Source of the DNA: Acidobacteriota bacterium
GTDB lineage: Bacteria > Acidobacteriota > Terriglobia > Terriglobales > Acidobacteriaceae
DNA: 64,000 nt
NCBI GenBank assembly: GCA_013289685.1
Contig: JABCZL010000008.1
Coordinates: forward strand, 186,001-250,000
Direction: 5' to 3'
Shown here: in pieces, positions 1-9,500 of the stretch
How the letters are laid out: every line of letters begins with the position of its first letter
Numbering within the stretch: position 1 is the stretch's first letter
Position numbers and translations under genes: made by a program
Notes under the pieces: model-generated
Database searches by the model: none
What the model saw: only the letters and a program-made list of their open reading frames with translations
Told to the model about the DNA's origin: nothing

Positions 1-476
1 ACGCCGGCGTTTCGTCGCGCCTGCTCGCCTCATTCCTGTGTTGGATGCAGGACCGCAAGGCCGCAGTGTTCGTCGCTGCGACCTGCAACAACGTGACCGT
101 GCTGCCACCGGAGTTGATCCGCAAGGGCCGCTTCGATGAATTGTTCTTCGTCGACCTGCCTAACCAGTCCGAGCGTAAGCAGATCTTCTCGATTCAACTC
201 GCGAGGCGCAAACGCAATCCCGCAGACTTCGATCTCGACAAAGCTGCCTTCGCCGCCAAGGGATACTCCGGCGCCGAGATTGACGCAGCCGTCCAGGGCG
301 GACTCTACTCTGCCTATTCCGAGAAGAAGCAACTCACCACGCAGTCGCTTCTCGACGCACTGGCGCAGACCGTGCCGCTCTCCACCACCCGTGCGGAGGA
401 GATTCAGACTCTGCGCCAATGGGCTCAGACCAGAGCTGTGCCCGCTTCATTGCGGGACGACGGCGCTACGAGTTGA
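1..476 (+). CDS. AAA family ATPase, Ycf46-like, C-terminal part
   Basis: This is the 3' end of a gene that begins before the window; the reading frame is open from base 3 and stops at 476, giving about 157 residues. The visible part starts after the Walker B region. It has the sensor-1 segment AATCNN, the second-region-of-homology stretch with paired arginines (LIRKGRFDE), and an AAA lid helix bundle with GYSGAEID. These match the C-terminal ATPase half of Ycf46/FtsH-like AAA proteins, where the arginines act as fingers on the neighbouring subunit. The true start and Walker A are outside the window, so the substrate cannot be inferred. The 3' end overlaps a convergent small gene by 11 bases. 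Confidence 0.8.
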   Translation, partial: AGVSSRLLASFLCWMQDRKAAVFVAATCNNVTVLPPELIRKGRFDELFFVDLPNQSERKQIFSIQLARRKRNPADFDLDKAAFAAKGYSGAEIDAAVQGGLYSAYSEKKQLTTQSLLDALAQTVPLSTTRAEEIQTLRQWAQTRAVPASLRDDGATS

Positions 477-690
477 TTTTGCCGGAGTCATCACTCTGAT
501 GGACGCTGCTCTGGTGGACACTCTTGAAGTGTTGGTCAAACGCGCGCTGCAGCTGCTGGCTGTACTCTTCCCGGCTGGGTCGATGGCTGGTCGACGTTGC
601 GCGGAATCTCCATTCCGGACAAGACGTGCAGGCGATCTCTACAGGAATATCCCCCAGCCATTTGGTCACGTGCAATGACGGCTTCTTCAT
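466..690 (-). CDS. small CxxC-containing hypothetical protein
   Basis: A 74-residue protein with a single CTSCPE motif (Cys21 and Cys24) after an N-terminal segment HVTKWLGDIPVE, followed by a basic, His-containing helix ending HFKSVH. The pattern of two cysteines plus later histidines suggests a small metal-binding or rubredoxin-knuckle-like fold. I recall similar short proteins in Acidobacteriota but cannot name a family. It is convergent with the AAA ATPase and overlaps its stop. It could be a chance frame, but the start context and the conserved-looking CxxCPE block argue for a real gene. Confidence 0.5.
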   Translation of the reverse strand: MKKPSLHVTKWLGDIPVEIACTSCPEWRFRATSTSHRPSREEYSQQLQRAFDQHFKSVHQSSVHQSDDSGKINS

Positions 691-955
691 GCAGACAGTT
701 TCCCACAGGCGTCAAATTGCTCCCATTGACTCCCTCTTCGCTCAGCGGTAGGCTTGAACCCAATGGTAGTGACTTGCCTTCCAGGCATGCGCATTCCGGT
801 TGGTCCCGTCTCCAAGCGAAACCCTGCTTTGTCCGTGAGGTCGAGCAGGCACAGGTGTCAATGTCCAGCGACTGCCGGGCCCTTGCCCGGCCGGACGGCC
901 GAAGTTGTCCCCACTAGATTCGTCGAAGAAACTGAATGAAGAAACTGAATACTGA

Positions 956-2053
956 ATGAAGAAGAGCATTGGCGTTAGCCCCAACATCGAGACGTTGTTC
1001 GGAACGCGGGACGAGAATGTGCGCCTGCTGGAAGACGGTCTGAACATCACCATCAATCTGCGCTCGAACGCCATCGAACTGGAAGGTGCGGCCAAGGATG
1101 TAGCCCGCGCCGAACAGGTCTTTGCCGACTACGAGACCCTGCAGCGCGCTGGCCACACTTTCAACAATGGCGACCTCAACAGCATGCTGCGCGTGCTAAC
1201 CTCCGATCCCAACTCGACCCTGCGCGGATTGGCGGATGCCGGACGCCAGCGTTCGTTCGGACGCCGTACCGTGCAACCCAAGAGCAGCAATCAGCGCCGG
1301 TATCTCGAAGCCATCGAGAAGCACGACATGGTGTTTGGCATCGGCCCGGCAGGAACCGGCAAGACTTACCTCGCGGTGGCGATGGCCATCTCCGCGCTGA
1401 TGGCCAAGCGCGTGAACCGCATTATCCTGGCGCGCCCCGCGGTGGAAGCCGGCGAGCGGCTGGGTTTTCTGCCGGGCACGCTGCAGGACAAGATCGATCC
1501 TTACCTGCGCCCGCTCTACGACGCCTTGTACGACATGCTCGAGCCGGAAAAGGTTGATCGCTATCTGGAGAAGAACGTCATCGAGATCGCTCCCATCGCT
1601 TTTATGCGCGGACGCACTCTCAACGATTCGTTCGTCATCCTGGACGAAGCGCAGAACACGACTTCGGAGCAGATGAAGATGTTTGTCACCCGCTTGGGCT
1701 TCAATTCGAAAGCGGTGATTACCGGCGACATCACGCAGATCGACTTGCCCAACGCGCGCCGCAGCGGCTTGCTCGAGGCCATGGAAGTTCTGAAGAACGT
1801 GAATGGCCTGGCGTTCACTCTGTTCGACGAAGGCGACGTGGTGCGCCATCATCTGGTGCAGCGCATCGTCCGCGCCTACGATGAGCACAAGACGCGCGTC
1901 ACCGAGCAGCAGATGTTCTTGCTGGCCGAGCCCAGGAACCCTGAGGCGGCGTCCGCGGGCGAAAAGCAGGCCGCAGCAGCTGCGAACGCAGCGGCTGCCA
2001 TTCCGCCGGCTGCCGGTGAAGACAAGACGGCGTCGGCCGAAGCCAAGGGATAG
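956..2053 (+). CDS. phoH: PhoH family ATPase
   Basis: A 365-residue P-loop ATPase of the PhoH/YbeZ family. An N-terminal region of about 105 residues resembling the KH-like part of PhoH precedes the ATPase core. Walker A is GPAGTGKT at about residues 130-137 and Walker B is FVILDE at about 226-231, followed by the QNTT segment typical of the family. The last 40 residues are an alanine-rich, low-complexity tail that is longer than in the E. coli protein. PhoH proteins are RNA-linked ATPases that commonly sit beside ybeY, as here. A strong hairpin terminator lies between this gene and ybeY, so read-through must be partial if they share a transcript. Confidence 0.95.
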   Translation: MKKSIGVSPNIETLFGTRDENVRLLEDGLNITINLRSNAIELEGAAKDVARAEQVFADYETLQRAGHTFNNGDLNSMLRVLTSDPNSTLRGLADAGRQRSFGRRTVQPKSSNQRRYLEAIEKHDMVFGIGPAGTGKTYLAVAMAISALMAKRVNRIILARPAVEAGERLGFLPGTLQDKIDPYLRPLYDALYDMLEPEKVDRYLEKNVIEIAPIAFMRGRTLNDSFVILDEAQNTTSEQMKMFVTRLGFNSKAVITGDITQIDLPNARRSGLLEAMEVLKNVNGLAFTLFDEGDVVRHHLVQRIVRAYDEHKTRVTEQQMFLLAEPRNPEAASAGEKQAAAAANAAAAIPPAAGEDKTASAEAKG

Positions 2054-2070
2054 CGCTGTACACATTGCAG

Positions 2071-2105
2071 GGAGGGCCGCGACTCGGCCCTCCTGTTTGC
2101 TTTTG
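2071..2105 (+). terminator. Rho-independent terminator after phoH
   Basis: A perfect 9-bp stem (GGAGGGCCG / CGGCCCTCC) with loop CGACT occupies 2071-2093 and is followed by the T-rich tract TGTTTGCTTTT. It lies 17 bases after the phoH stop. The T tract touches the furthest-upstream GTG start of ybeY, so it may attenuate ybeY. Confidence 0.8.
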
Positions 2106-2656
2106 TGCTGAAGGCCAGAGGCGCAGATTTGGTGATTCTGCAAAAGAGAGTCGCGGGATTGAACGAAGCCTCGCTGGATCGCTTCGTGGTTCGCGCGCGG
2201 AAGGCCGCCGGCCTCCGCGCCCCGGTGAATGTGCTCGTGACCAGTAGTGCCGCCGTCCGCGAGTTGAACCGCCAGTTTCGCGGCCACAACAAGGCGACGG
2301 ATGTGTTGTCGTTTCCGTCGACTTCTTCCACCTCGAAACCCCGCAAACCGGCAGCGCCCGCCGGCGATGTCGCCATCTCCGCCGACATCGCCCGCGAGAA
2401 CTCGATCCGCCTCGGACATTCCATCAGCCAGGAGATCAAGATTCTGGCGCTGCACGGAATCCTTCATCTGGCAGGCTTTGATCACGAGCGCGATAATGGT
2501 CGAATGGCGCGCGAAGAGGCAAAGTTGCGCCGGGCCCTCCACTTGCCGGCTGCCTTAATTGAACGAGTGAAGATTGAACGAGTGAAGCCAGAGCCGGTGC
2601 GAGCCCGCAGGCCGCACGCCGCACGCCGCGCGGCCGGAGCGCGGAGGCCGGCATGA
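2105..2656 (+). CDS. ybeY: endoribonuclease YbeY, rRNA maturation factor
   Basis: A zinc-dependent endoribonuclease family member involved in 16S rRNA 3'-end maturation and 70S ribosome quality control. The signature HGxLHLxGxDH is present as HGILHLAGFDH, with metal-binding His117, His121 and His127 counted from the GTG at 2105. The upstream segment GHNKATDVLSFP is also typical. The C-terminus carries about 35 extra basic residues, including an in-frame duplication of (I)ERVK. The GTG at 2105 lies directly behind the phoH terminator; TTG 2129 or GTG 2132 (giving a shorter start before ILQKRV) are plausible alternatives. The stop overlaps the next start as ATGA, implying translational coupling. 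Confidence 0.92.
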   Translation: MLKARGADLVILQKRVAGLNEASLDRFVVRARKAAGLRAPVNVLVTSSAAVRELNRQFRGHNKATDVLSFPSTSSTSKPRKPAAPAGDVAISADIARENSIRLGHSISQEIKILALHGILHLAGFDHERDNGRMAREEAKLRRALHLPAALIERVKIERVKPEPVRARRPHAARRAAGARRPA

Positions 2657-3918
2657 ACTACGCCGTCGCCGTCGCACTTTTTCTCCTGCTGGGACTGCTC
2701 ACGCTGGTCTCTTATGTGGACCGCGTTTATCAGGAAGTCGGCAAGTTTCTTTCCCGCGAATTTCAGGACAACATCGACGTCTTCGAGCAGAAGGTCGAGC
2801 CCGAGTTGGGCGTGGGCCGCACCCGGGCCTCCCTGTCCATGGCAGTGCTGACGCAACTGACCATGGCCGCGATCGCCCTGCTCATTGGTTTTCTGCTTTT
2901 CAGCGACCAGACTTGGAGCATCTACGAAATCCTGCAAACGACAATCAGCCTGATCCTGATTGTGGTCGTCTTCAACCGCTTCCTGCCGTTCGTATTCTTC
3001 TCGCGCACCAGGGGAGAGTGGCTGGTTCACTGGACCCTGGTTCTAAAGATACTGATCTACGTGGTCATGCCGGTGACCATCGTATTGGGCTTCCTGCAGT
3101 CGGTAGCTTCGCTGACCAAGCAGAACACAACTGAACTGCCAGAGACTTCGGCCGAGGCCGTGGATGCGTTGATCGAAGCCGGCCAGGAAGAGGGCATTAT
3201 TCAGGAAGGCGACCGCGACTTGATTCAGTCGGTGGTCGAATTCAGCGGCAAGACCGTCCGGGAAGCGATGAATCCGCGTCCGCAGATGTTTGCCGTTCCC
3301 TCCGACACTACGGTCGAACGCTTCGTCGAAATGCTGCGCGTCAAGCACTACTCGCGCGTGCCGGTGTACGAAGGCAGCATTCACAACATCAAGGGCATCG
3401 TCTACACCCAGGACGTGCTGCAGGTGCCCGACAGCGAAGCCCACGTGCGCCACCTGGATACGATCATGCGGCGCGATGTCTACTTCGTTCCCGAGAGCAA
3501 GCTGGGAAGCGACCTGCTGCGCGAAATGCGGAAGCAGAATATCCGCATGGCCATTGTGGTGGACGAGTACGGCGGTGTCGCCGGACTGGTCACGATCGAA
3601 GATCTGGTGGAAGAGATTGTGGGTGAGATCCGCGACGACCACGACAAGCCGGAGATCGTTCGCGAAGGCGATCGCTCGTTCATCGTGGCCGGCGGAATGG
3701 ATGTGGACCGTCTCGATGAACTTTTCGGCAGCAAGCCCGAAGGCAAAGAGTCGGCCACGATCGCCGGACTGGTCAGCGAGCTCGCCGGCCGCATTCCGCG
3801 CAAGGGCGAAGTGGTGGAGGAAGATGGTCTGCGCTTTGAAGTCCTGGAGTCGACCGACCGCAAAGTCGAGCGCGTGAGAGTCACGGCGGTGCAGCCGCGC
3901 CAGTTGAAACTGATATAG
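2653..3918 (+). CDS. CBS-domain transporter-associated protein, HlyC/CorC family
   Basis: A 421-residue membrane protein. Hydrophobic segments are at about residues 3-21, 66-85, 92-115 and 123-147. Two CBS domains follow (about 205-325, with PRPQMFAVPSDTT and VVDEYGGVAGLVTIEDLVEEIVGEI), and a CorC_HlyC C-terminal domain covers about 340-415. The N-terminal membrane region is not a classic DUF21 domain. CBS pairs bind adenosyl ligands, and the family is linked to Mg/Co ion homeostasis. It starts inside the ybeY stop (ATGA) and precedes era, the usual ybeY-corC-era order. The ion it handles cannot be told from sequence. Confidence 0.9.
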   Translation: MNYAVAVALFLLLGLLTLVSYVDRVYQEVGKFLSREFQDNIDVFEQKVEPELGVGRTRASLSMAVLTQLTMAAIALLIGFLLFSDQTWSIYEILQTTISLILIVVVFNRFLPFVFFSRTRGEWLVHWTLVLKILIYVVMPVTIVLGFLQSVASLTKQNTTELPETSAEAVDALIEAGQEEGIIQEGDRDLIQSVVEFSGKTVREAMNPRPQMFAVPSDTTVERFVEMLRVKHYSRVPVYEGSIHNIKGIVYTQDVLQVPDSEAHVRHLDTIMRRDVYFVPESKLGSDLLREMRKQNIRMAIVVDEYGGVAGLVTIEDLVEEIVGEIRDDHDKPEIVREGDRSFIVAGGMDVDRLDELFGSKPEGKESATIAGLVSELAGRIPRKGEVVEEDGLRFEVLESTDRKVERVRVTAVQPRQLKLI

Positions 3919-3923
3919 TCAGA

Positions 3924-4003
3924 CTTTGGACCTCAGCCCTCAGCCCTCAGTTCCCGAACAACCACAAGGATGGAGCCCGAGGTCTGAGGTCTGACGTCTG
4001 ACC
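3924..4003. repeat. word-hairpin intergenic element, CCTCAG word
   Basis: Between corC and era the word CCTCAG or CCCTCAG occurs three times (about 3930-3950). After a spacer of about 30 bases the complement occurs as GAGGTCTGAGGTCTGACGTCTG (about 3979-4001 region). The halves can pair into an imperfect hairpin. The same word family recurs at 47206-47366 and 62790-63072. Confidence 0.7.
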
Positions 4004-4007
4004 CCCT

Positions 4008-5030
4008 ATGCCATTCCGTTCCGGTTTCGTTTGCATTCTTGGCCGCCCCAACGCAGGCAAGTCCACGTTGCTCAATGCGCTTGTTGGCGAGAAGCTCGCG
4101 ATTATTTCGCCCAAGCCTCAGACTACGCGAAACCGCATTCAGGGTGTCGTGCACGTTCCCAAGCGCAAGGGCAAGCACAAAGACGGCGGGCAGATCGTGC
4201 TGGTCGATACTCCCGGGGTGCACAAGCCCGACTCATCCCTGGGTCGAAAAATGATGGTCGAGGTCCGCGAAGCGCTGGAGGGCTGCGACCTGGTGCTCGT
4301 GATCATGGATGTCACGCGCAAGTTCGATCCTCGCGACCAGTTTGCGCTCGACTTGCTGCGCCGGCCGAAGACGAAGGCGTTTCTGATTTTGAACAAAGTC
4401 GACCTGATCCGCGAGAAATCGAAACTGCTGCCGCTCATCGAGCAATACCGCAAGCTCTATAACTTCGCGGAAGTCATCCCGATTTCCGCGCTCAAGCGCA
4501 ACGGACTCGACACGCTTCTGGATATGGTCATCGCGACTCTGCCGGCCGGCCCGGCATATTTCCCCGAAGATCAAATCACCGACCAACCCGCGCGGTTCAT
4601 GGCCGCGGAAATCATCCGCGAGCAAGTGCTGGTAAACACCAGTGAAGAAATTCCTTACGCGACCACGGTGCTCGTCGATAACTTCGAGGAAGGCGCGCGG
4701 CTTACCCGGATCGCGGCGACCATCTATTGCGAGCGCGAAGGACAGAAGGGAATCCTTGTCGGCAAAGGCGGATCGATGCTGAAGAAGATCGGTACGTCCG
4801 CCCGGTTGCAGATCGAGCGCATGATGGGGACCAAGGTCTTTCTCGAACTTTACGCAAAAGCGGAACCGGGCTGGCGCGATTCGCGCCGCTTCGTCGAAGA
4901 ACTCGACTGGCGCCGGCAACTCGAGCATCGGATGAGGGAACACGGCACGCCGCAAGAAAAGGCCGAACCAACCGCGCCGACGATTGCGGGCGATGACCGT
5001 AACGACGACCGTAACCAGACAGAAGACTGA
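4008..5030 (+). CDS. era: GTPase Era
   Basis: A 340-residue essential GTPase that binds the 3' end of 16S rRNA during 30S assembly. G1 is GRPNAGKS (residues 12-19), G3 DTPG (67-70), G4 NKVD (129-132) and G5 SALK (160-163). A KH RNA-binding domain follows with the GILVGKGGSMLKKIG stretch. A basic insert (KRKGKHKDGG, about 53-61) lies before G3, and the C-terminus extends about 35 residues past the KH domain; both are additions relative to the roughly 300-residue E. coli protein. The start follows the repeat element, with no clear Shine-Dalgarno site. Confidence 0.97.
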   Translation: MPFRSGFVCILGRPNAGKSTLLNALVGEKLAIISPKPQTTRNRIQGVVHVPKRKGKHKDGGQIVLVDTPGVHKPDSSLGRKMMVEVREALEGCDLVLVIMDVTRKFDPRDQFALDLLRRPKTKAFLILNKVDLIREKSKLLPLIEQYRKLYNFAEVIPISALKRNGLDTLLDMVIATLPAGPAYFPEDQITDQPARFMAAEIIREQVLVNTSEEIPYATTVLVDNFEEGARLTRIAATIYCEREGQKGILVGKGGSMLKKIGTSARLQIERMMGTKVFLELYAKAEPGWRDSRRFVEELDWRRQLEHRMREHGTPQEKAEPTAPTIAGDDRNDDRNQTED

Positions 5031-5152
5031 GGTTATGGTATGGTAACGAGCGCTTCAAGTAAGGCGGCCATTGCCCGATCTGCGCCTTGCCGCTAGAATT
5101 GAAACGAGCGGTACTTCCGGTAAAACGGCGCACAGGGGACGAACAGCCAACC

Positions 5153-5614
5153 ATGGAATCTGGGGATTCTTCCGAGGAGCAGCTCCCGGAGTACGACTTC
5201 GATCCAGAGAAATTGAACCTGCGCGTGCGCGTCACGCTTGCGGCCGACCGCAAGGCCGTGGACCCGGTCGTGGAGCAGGTGATGGAAGCCGTCCGCCAGA
5301 TGAAATGCGCCGACGGCAAGGAAGACGCCATCGAGCTGGCCCTGCAGGAGGCGCTGGCCAACGCCGTAGTTCACGGCGCCAAGGAAGATCCCAGCAAAGT
5401 GGTGGAGTGCCTGGTGGCCTGCGACGAGCAGCGCGGCATGCTCATCATCGTGCGCGATCCCGGGCCCGGTTTCGATCCTCAAGCGATTCCCAGTTGCACG
5501 GTAGGCGAGAATCTCTACTCCAATCACGGCCGCGGAATTTTTCTGATTAATCAACTGATGGATGAAGTCAAGTTCCGCAAGAACGGCACCGAGATTCACA
5601 TGGTGAAGCGCTAG
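5153..5614 (+). CDS. RsbW-like anti-sigma factor / ATP-binding kinase
   Basis: A HATPase_c_2 (GHKL) protein of about 153 residues from the ATG at 5153. The N box is EALANAVVHGA, the G1 box DPGPGF, and the G2 region is SNHGRGIFLI. Proteins of this type (RsbW/SpoIIAB/BtrW) bind and inhibit sigma factors and phosphorylate STAS anti-anti-sigma partners. No STAS or sigma gene lies next to it. A longer form from TTG 5087 is possible, but the extra 22 residues are not family-like and GGGGAC before 5153 is a usable ribosome site. No histidine phosphorylation domain is present, so it is not a two-component kinase. Confidence 0.85.
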   Translation: MESGDSSEEQLPEYDFDPEKLNLRVRVTLAADRKAVDPVVEQVMEAVRQMKCADGKEDAIELALQEALANAVVHGAKEDPSKVVECLVACDEQRGMLIIVRDPGPGFDPQAIPSCTVGENLYSNHGRGIFLINQLMDEVKFRKNGTEIHMVKR

Positions 5615-5628
5615 GTCTCTACCCAAGT

Positions 5629-5647
5629 GCGCGCCTTCCTTGCGCGC
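5629..5647. terminator. weak hairpin after the anti-sigma gene
   Basis: GCGCGC arms (5629-5634 and 5642-5647) flank CTTCCTT, 14 bases after the stop. There is no T tract, so it may be only a weak or Rho-assisted end. Confidence 0.3.
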
Positions 5648-5686
5648 GAGTTCTAATTCACCGCTTCCCAGTGATAACCTTGCGGG

Positions 5687-6412
5687 ATGCCCAACCCTCC
5701 TGACCTTCCCGCTGAGGTGCCAGCTGATGTGCCAGCCGATGTACCCGCGGGTGTGCCCCCATCTCCCAAGTCGACGCGATCCCGCGCAGGGACGCTCACT
5801 GCGCTCATCCTGGGACTGTTCCTTGGCGTAGTGGCTGTCGGCACGATTGGCGGACTGATGCTGTCGCGCAGTTCTGGTCGCGCGCTGTTGGGCCACATCT
5901 GGTCGGCGGTGACCAGCCGAACCCTCACGATCGATGTGAGCCAGCCCACCGTGGTCGATCGCATTCAGCGACTGCAGCGGCTGGAGACAGTGATCTACAC
6001 GATGGATAAGATCGTGACCGGCGCGAAAGAGAATCCGCTGTTGCCGAATTTTCTAGCCGGAGATCGCCTGCTGATGCTGGTGCACGGTGAAGTTGTTGCG
6101 GGAATCGATTTCGCGAATCTGAAGCCGGGCGACGTCAAAGTGGATGGCAAGCAGGTGCACTTGCGTCTTCCTCCGCCCCAGATTTTCAGCACTCGCATCG
6201 ACAGCGCGAAGACTCGCGTGTATTCCCGGCAAACCGGGCTGCTGGTACCTACCGATCCGGACCTGGAAACGCAAGTCCGCCAGGAGGCGGAACGTCAACT
6301 GAAGGAAGCCGCCATGGCCGACGGCATTCTGCGGAACGCCCAGCAGAACGCGGCTGCGACGATCATGAGTTTGTTGCAGGGCCTGGGGTTCGAGAAAATT
6401 GAGTTTGACTGA
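5687..6412 (+). CDS. DUF4230 domain protein, membrane anchored
   Basis: A 241-residue protein with a proline-rich N-terminus of PAEVP/PADVP repeats (residues 7-24), one transmembrane helix at about 37-60, and an extracytoplasmic DUF4230 domain at about 95-225. That domain has the family features LVHGEVVAGIDFANLKPGDV and LPPPQIFSTRIDSAKTRVY. The function of DUF4230 is unknown. The tandem penta-peptide at the N-terminus comes from an in-frame duplication of a 15-nt unit, like several others in this window. Confidence 0.85.
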   Translation: MPNPPDLPAEVPADVPADVPAGVPPSPKSTRSRAGTLTALILGLFLGVVAVGTIGGLMLSRSSGRALLGHIWSAVTSRTLTIDVSQPTVVDRIQRLQRLETVIYTMDKIVTGAKENPLLPNFLAGDRLLMLVHGEVVAGIDFANLKPGDVKVDGKQVHLRLPPPQIFSTRIDSAKTRVYSRQTGLLVPTDPDLETQVRQEAERQLKEAAMADGILRNAQQNAAATIMSLLQGLGFEKIEFD

Positions 6413-6454
6413 TGGAAGGTCTCAGCTCGTGTGCATCGGCCCACTAGAAACTCT

Positions 6455-6489
6455 CAATGAGCGAAATCGCCGCGATTACACTCATGATG
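6455..6489. repeat. possible degenerate GCGAAATCG-type copy
   Basis: AATGAGCGAAATCGCCGCGATTACACTCATGA lies between two convergent genes. It resembles the TGGCGAAAAATC family at 14555, 20544, 21918 and 24298 but is the most diverged member, so membership is tentative. Confidence 0.3.
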
Positions 6490-6534
6490 CGAGTTCGGGG
6501 GTGTGCGGGAGGCAATATGTTTCGAGGTATCCGC

Positions 6535-9500
6535 CTATTGCAGCTTCGCGTACTCGGCCTTGGCTTCTCTCAGGATGGGGACATCGGGGTCAGCGTCTTT
6601 CCAGAGGGTGAGGAAATCTTTGTAGGCGGCTAGCGCGCGGACGCGGGCGGCATCGGTATCCGCTCCCTGTGAGGTTCGCGACTGCAAGGCGTTGGCGCGA
6701 GCCACGCCCAGATGCGCTAACGCTCCCGTCCAACAGTTCCAGACGATGCCGCTGTGGTCGAGGATCTTCTGAAACTCGGCGGCGGCGGCGCTGCCCTGCC
6801 CAGCCGCCAGAAATGCCTCACCGCAAATATAGGTGGGATAAAGGCAGGAAAGATTGTCTAGAAATGAGATTTGCCCCAACTCCAGGGAGCCAGAATCTGG
6901 CAAAGCTCCGAGGGCTTCGGCGGGATTCTTCCGATCCAGCGCCAATTGCGCCTGAATCGCTGAGAGCCAAAGTGACTGCACCTGGGTATCCATCGGAAAG
7001 CGTTGCTTGACTTCTTTCGCCAGCGATACGGGCCGTGTGGTGTCGCCAGCCATGGCAAACGCGAGCGCCGCTTCGACCTGGACACCCTGACTCGCGGGGG
7101 CGAGCTTGAGCCCTTCTGTTGCTAATCTCTTTGCCTCACTGGCATTGCCGAAGGCAGCCTCGCGCAGGGCCGCATTCTCCTGCCAAATGGCCCCGGACTC
7201 CTGGCCGTCAGCGCGGATGGCGGAGTCCACAGACCGACTGGTGAGCTCTCTCGCCTTGATCAGACGCCCGGAGAAGGCCTCAGTATCGGAGGCAAGGGCA
7301 AGTCCATTGTGTTCGACCTCAGGGTGGCTGGCAAACCACTGCTGCTGTTCAGCCATGCCCTGGGAATCCGCTGCGAGGAAGGCGAGAGCGTAAACCTGCA
7401 AGTGAAGAATGTAGTCATCCACCTTTCGTGCCCGCGCATCCTGGATTACCTGTCTCGTTTCCTGGAAGCGTTGCAAGGCCATCAGAGCGTTCGCAAGGTT
7501 CTGGTAGTTCATGACACCATCGTCGAAGAGGCGGGCGCCTTCGCGATACTCCTCGACGGCTTTTTCATAGAGTCCCTGCGAGGTGTACACATTGCCAAGG
7601 TTCATATGCGGTCCGCTCAGTCGCGGATAGTTCGCGATGACGTTATGAAGTGCCTGGGCGGCCTGATCCAGTTCCCCGGTAACGTAGATGTAGTAATCGG
7701 CGGTAAAACTCAGGCTCTCCCGCCGGCTGGCATGGTCTCGAAGCTGGAAGGCCTTCGTGTAATACTCGCTGGCCCGGGTAAGTTCTCCAAGAGCGAAGTA
7801 ATCCGAGCCCACCGCCGAATATGCTCCGGCAAAATTTGGATCGAGCTGGATGGCGCGTTGATGGTAAGGAAGAGCCGCCTCCGCTCCCTTCTGGCGCCAA
7901 GTGGCCAGCCCGGTGCTGTACGCCTCCAGAGCTTCAAGCGAGGATGTGGTGGCATCTTCCAGCGGCAAATCAAATTTTTGCAGGGACGCCAGCGACTCTC
8001 CCAGTTCGCCGCGCAACTGTCTCGCGGCGCTGTCGAGCGCACCCAGCACCTGCTCTTTCGACGTGGCGGTGACTTGCTCCTGCGCCAGCACATCTCCGGT
8101 CCTGCAATTTACCGCTTTCAAGCCGACCACATACTCGTTGCCTAAACGATTAATGGATCCGGCAATATAAACTCGGCTCGCCGCCCGCTGACACAGCTCG
8201 CGCGCCACTTTGGGCACCAGGGTAGTGTTGGCTGGAAGCGCCATTCTCTGCAACATCGCCGCAACTTTGTCGTCGGAAAGCACATTCAGGAACGGCGACT
8301 GGTTCAGGGCAATACTCAGCGCCTGTTTGAGGGTCGTGTCGAAAACTGCGTCTCCCGTACTGTTGGCAAAATCGGCGAGAACGATGGTGTCTCTATCGGT
8401 CAGGCGCTTGCTCTGCAGGCGCGACCGATAGTAAAGCCCTCCCGCTAAGAGCAGAGCGAGCAGGATGGGAATCGCGATTTTCCAGACAAACGCGACGCGA
8501 ACCGCAGAAGCCTGTGCAACCGCCACCCCGCCCGAATCTGCTGCCGCGGTATGCCCGGTCAAGGAGTCATGCTTCAACCCCTGCAAATCTATTCGCATGT
8601 CAGCTGCACTCTGATAGCGGAGCTCACGATCTTTCTCGATCGCCCTGGAGATGACTGGTTCCAGAAGTGAATGCTCGGGGCTGATTTGCTGTATCGGCAG
8701 CGGCGCCATGTGCAGAATGGCGTCATGAACCACCGGCACCGTGTTACCCGGAAAGGCGCGCTGCCCCGTTGCCATCTCATAGAGCACCAGACCAAACGAG
8801 AACAAGTCTGTGCGTGCGTCCAGCTTCTCGCCCCGAACTTGTTCGGGGGACATGTACTGCGCCGTTCCCACGGTCGTGCCGGTTTGTGTCAGTCGCAGAG
8901 TGTCAAATGCCGCTGTGGATGCTGCGACCGCCGTTTCTCCCAGATCGGACTGCCCCGCGGCCGGATGGCCGGCAATCGCTGATTCGACGACCTTCGCCAA
9001 GCCGAAGTCGAGAATCTTGGCCTCACCGCGGTTCGTAATAAATATGTTGGCCGGCTTGACGTCACGATGGATGATGCCTTTCTCGTGCGCAGCCTCCAAA
9101 CCGGCGACAACTTGTAGTGCAAGATCAAGTACCTCATTCGCCGGCAGCGGCCTCTTTTGCTGGCTCGTGGTTTCAATCCGATCCTGCAGGGTTTGCCCAT
9201 CGAGCAACTGCATCACAATGAAAGGCTGGCTTTCGTGTTCTCCGAGTTCGTAGATCGGACAAATGTTGGGATGCTCGAGCGCAGAAGCCGCTCGGGCCTC
9301 GCGTTCAAGCCGCTCGAAAGACTTGGGATCACTGGCCAGCTCGGCAGGCAGGAACTTGATCGCGACCCGACGGCCCAGTTTCAGATCCTCCGCCTTGTAG
9401 ACCACCCCCATGCCCCCGCCACCCAACAGCTGCAGGATCCGGTAATGTGTGATCTTCTTGCCCAGCAGCGTGTGAGCCGCCGAGGTATCCCCCTCGGGGG

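Noticed and set aside
1196..2542. Long antisense open frame of 448 codons over phoH and ybeY
   Set aside because: It is a GC-rich shadow frame opposite two clearly conserved genes; it has no domain or ribosome site.
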